Positions 5,389-6,728 of a DNA stretch of 6,728 nucleotides are shown in pieces. This DNA comes from CAYMTV01 sp964393525 (GTDB taxonomy: Bacteria; Patescibacteriota; Microgenomatia; Daviesbacterales; UBA10151). The DNA lies in the NCBI GenBank assembly GCA_964393525.1, contig CAYMTV010000046.1, forward strand, positions 1 to 6,728, read 5' to 3'. The translations under genes were made by a program, and so were the position numbers. Under the pieces are notes generated by a model. The model was not told the DNA's origin. It saw only the letters and a list, made by a program, of their open reading frames with translations, and made no database searches. Every line of letters starts with the position of its first letter. The stretch's first letter is position 1.

Positions 5389-6728
5389 ATGAAACCTTTC
5401 ATAATTTTAAAAAAAATTACAATAAGAGTTAGAGATAAATTTCTTTTTGAGAATACTAACCTGGTTATTAAAGCAGGGGAAAACTGGTTGATTGTTGGCC
5501 CGAATGGTGCAGGCAAAACTACTTTAGCAAAAGCAATTGCTGGTGGGTTGCCATTAAAATATGGAGAAATAATTTTTAATTTTTTAGGAGATGTTGAAAA
5601 TCCATATCCTTCAGTTCATAGAGATAAAATTGTTTATTTATCTTTTGAATCCCATCAGAAATTAATTGAGCAAGATAACTTTAAAAAAGACCTACAAGAA
5701 TTTTCTGGCAAAAAAATCAAAGGAATCCGGGTTAGAGATTATCTAAAAGTGACAAGTGATAAGATACAAGTAACAAGTATTTTCGATATAGGAAATTTAT
5801 TAAACCAGGAAATGTCTACTCTTTCTACAGGGGAGGCCAGAAAAGTACAAATAATCTATGCTTTATTAAAAAATCCAAAACTTCTAATTTTAGATGAACC
5901 CTTTGAGGGCTTGGATAAGAACTCAAAAAAAGAATTAACAGATATCATTCAAAATTTGAATGGGATCCAACTAATTCTAATCACCCATAGAGTAAATGAA
6001 ATGCCTAAAAATATTTCAAACATAATGGTAGTAGAAAATGGCCAAATAAAGTTTGCTGGGAAAAAAGAAGAGATATCAAAGATCTACCTTCAACTAAGTA
6101 TGTCATCCATGGACTCCTCATCTGTCATTCCGGACGTACTAGATCCGGAATCTAATAAACTGGATCCCCGGGTCGAGCCCGAGGATGACAAGAAGGGAAG
6201 GGATGACAATAATATTCTTGAAATGAAAAATGTATCCGTCAAAGTAGGAAAAAAACAAATCCTAAAAAATATTAACTGGATTATAAAAGAAGGAGAAAAT
6301 TGGGCTTTGCTTGGACCAAATGGATCTGGGAAATCTACAATAGTTAAATTAATTTTAGGAGAACATCCACAAGCTTTTTCAAATGATATAAAGATTTTTG
6401 GTAAAAAATTAGGGGAGGGAATTTCTATTTGGGATATAAAGAAAAATATTGGAATCGTGTCATCTGAACTTCAGCTAAATTACCGAAAAGATATAGCTGC
6501 CTACCAAATAATCCTCTCAGGATTTTTTGATTCAATTGGTCTTTATCAAAAACCTACAAAAGAACAATTAAAAAAAGCCGATAAATGGATTGAGAAATTA
6601 CGGATAGAGCATCTCAGAGAGAAAAATTTTAATGAGCTTTCATTTGGACAAAAAAGGTTGGTATTAATTGCTAGAGCCGTAGTTAAGTCTCCTAAGCTTT
6701 TAATATTGGATGAGCCTTGCCATGGATT
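5389..6728 (+). CDS. ModF-like protein with two ABC ATPase domains, 3'-truncated by the window edge
   Basis: The frame is open from ATG 5389 to the last base, 446 codons, with no membrane segment. Domain 1 has Walker A GPNGAGKT at 37-44, SFESHQKL at 85-92, signature LSTGEARK at 145-152, Walker B LLILDEP at 165-171 and the switch His200. Domain 2 has Walker A GPNGSGKS at 309-316, SNDIKIFGKK and IWDIKKNIGIVSSELQLNYR, ILSGFFDSIGLYQ, signature LSFGQKRL at 417-424 and Walker B LLILDEP at 437-443, after which the window ends. These blocks match E. coli ModF (PhrA) as I remember it, including domain order. ModF is a cytosolic ATPase encoded near molybdate transport genes in E. coli, but its role is poorly defined and no molybdate gene is seen here, so substrate is left open. 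The linker (about 238-273) is encoded by a nested palindromic repeat. Start choice rests on the divergent promoter; there is no Shine-Dalgarno. Confidence 0.85.
   Translation, partial: MKPFIILKKITIRVRDKFLFENTNLVIKAGENWLIVGPNGAGKTTLAKAIAGGLPLKYGEIIFNFLGDVENPYPSVHRDKIVYLSFESHQKLIEQDNFKKDLQEFSGKKIKGIRVRDYLKVTSDKIQVTSIFDIGNLLNQEMSTLSTGEARKVQIIYALLKNPKLLILDEPFEGLDKNSKKELTDIIQNLNGIQLILITHRVNEMPKNISNIMVVENGQIKFAGKKEEISKIYLQLSMSSMDSSSVIPDVLDPESNKLDPRVEPEDDKKGRDDNNILEMKNVSVKVGKKQILKNINWIIKEGENWALLGPNGSGKSTIVKLILGEHPQAFSNDIKIFGKKLGEGISIWDIKKNIGIVSSELQLNYRKDIAAYQIILSGFFDSIGLYQKPTKEQLKKADKWIEKLRIEHLREKNFNELSFGQKRLVLIARAVVKSPKLLILDEPCHG
6101..6208. repeat. Nested palindromic repeat in frame in the ATPase interdomain linker
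   Basis: An outer pair TGTCATCC (6101-6108) and GGATGACA (6201-6208) encloses an inner element with GTCAT (6124-6128) and ATGAC (6185-6189) ends; GGATGACA also occurs at 6183-6190. Inside are TTCCGGA/TCCGGAA (6128-6134/6144-6150) and CGGG/CCCG (6169-6172/6178-6181). The outer span is 108 bp and the inner 66 bp, both multiples of three, and the frame stays open. The part around LDPRVEPEDD (residues 258-267) is a translation I recognise from dispersed repeats in unrelated bacteria. GC content is clearly above that of the host gene. A single repeat with imperfect flanks is the alternative to true nesting. Confidence 0.65.

Noticed and set aside
1..6728. CRISPR array, tRNA, rRNA or complete insertion sequence
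   Set aside because: No regularly spaced direct repeats, no cloverleaf or rRNA signature sequences and no transposase reading frame were seen on either strand.

Overview
The window is AT-rich, compactly packed bacterial DNA with two metabolic blocks, a flavin-type riboswitch, a membrane protein gene and an ATPase gene that runs off the right edge. TGA is used as a real stop (ribE and ribH both end in ATGA overlaps), so the genetic code is not one that reads TGA as Gly or Trp. The low GC, 1-4 nt gene junctions, near-leaderless divergent promoter and small palindromic repeats would fit a Patescibacteria/CPR-like (for example Microgenomates) or other low-GC environmental bacterium. That placement is an inference; no rRNA or marker gene is present.

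Layout: (1) positions 1-2691, + strand: the 3' part of ilvD (dihydroxy-acid dehydratase) followed after 1 nt by avtA (valine-pyruvate aminotransferase). Together they carry out the last two steps of valine synthesis. (2) positions 2660-2902: a promoter inside the end of avtA, an FMN (RFN) riboswitch with its aptamer at about 2703-2843, then two back-to-back perfect hairpins, the second reaching the ribE start codon. (3) positions 2902-4534, + strand: ribE-ribH-ribB, joined by ATGA overlaps. These give riboflavin synthase, lumazine synthase and a stand-alone DHBP synthase. ribD and ribA are not in the window. (4) positions 4537-5358, - strand: a polytopic RnfD/NqrB-family membrane protein, convergent with ribB and separated from it by 2 nt. 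(5) positions 5389-6728, + strand: a double-ABC cytosolic ATPase of the ModF type, open at the right edge and fired from a 30-bp divergent intergenic region with a palindromic -10 box.

The most unusual signal is a set of short GC-richer palindromic repeats, foreign in composition to their hosts, placed in three different functional contexts. One is in frame inside avtA (about 1924-1968). One is inside the variable hairpin position of the FMN aptamer (2744-2763), flanked by a 6-bp duplication whose collapse restores an uninterrupted RFN consensus. One is a nested pair in frame in the linker between the two ATPase domains (6101-6208). A second notable point is an exact 8-nt copy (TCGGGGTT) of the aptamer's 5' strand in the 3' arm of the hairpin at the ribE start. 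It gives a ready explanation for how the riboswitch could toggle ribE expression.
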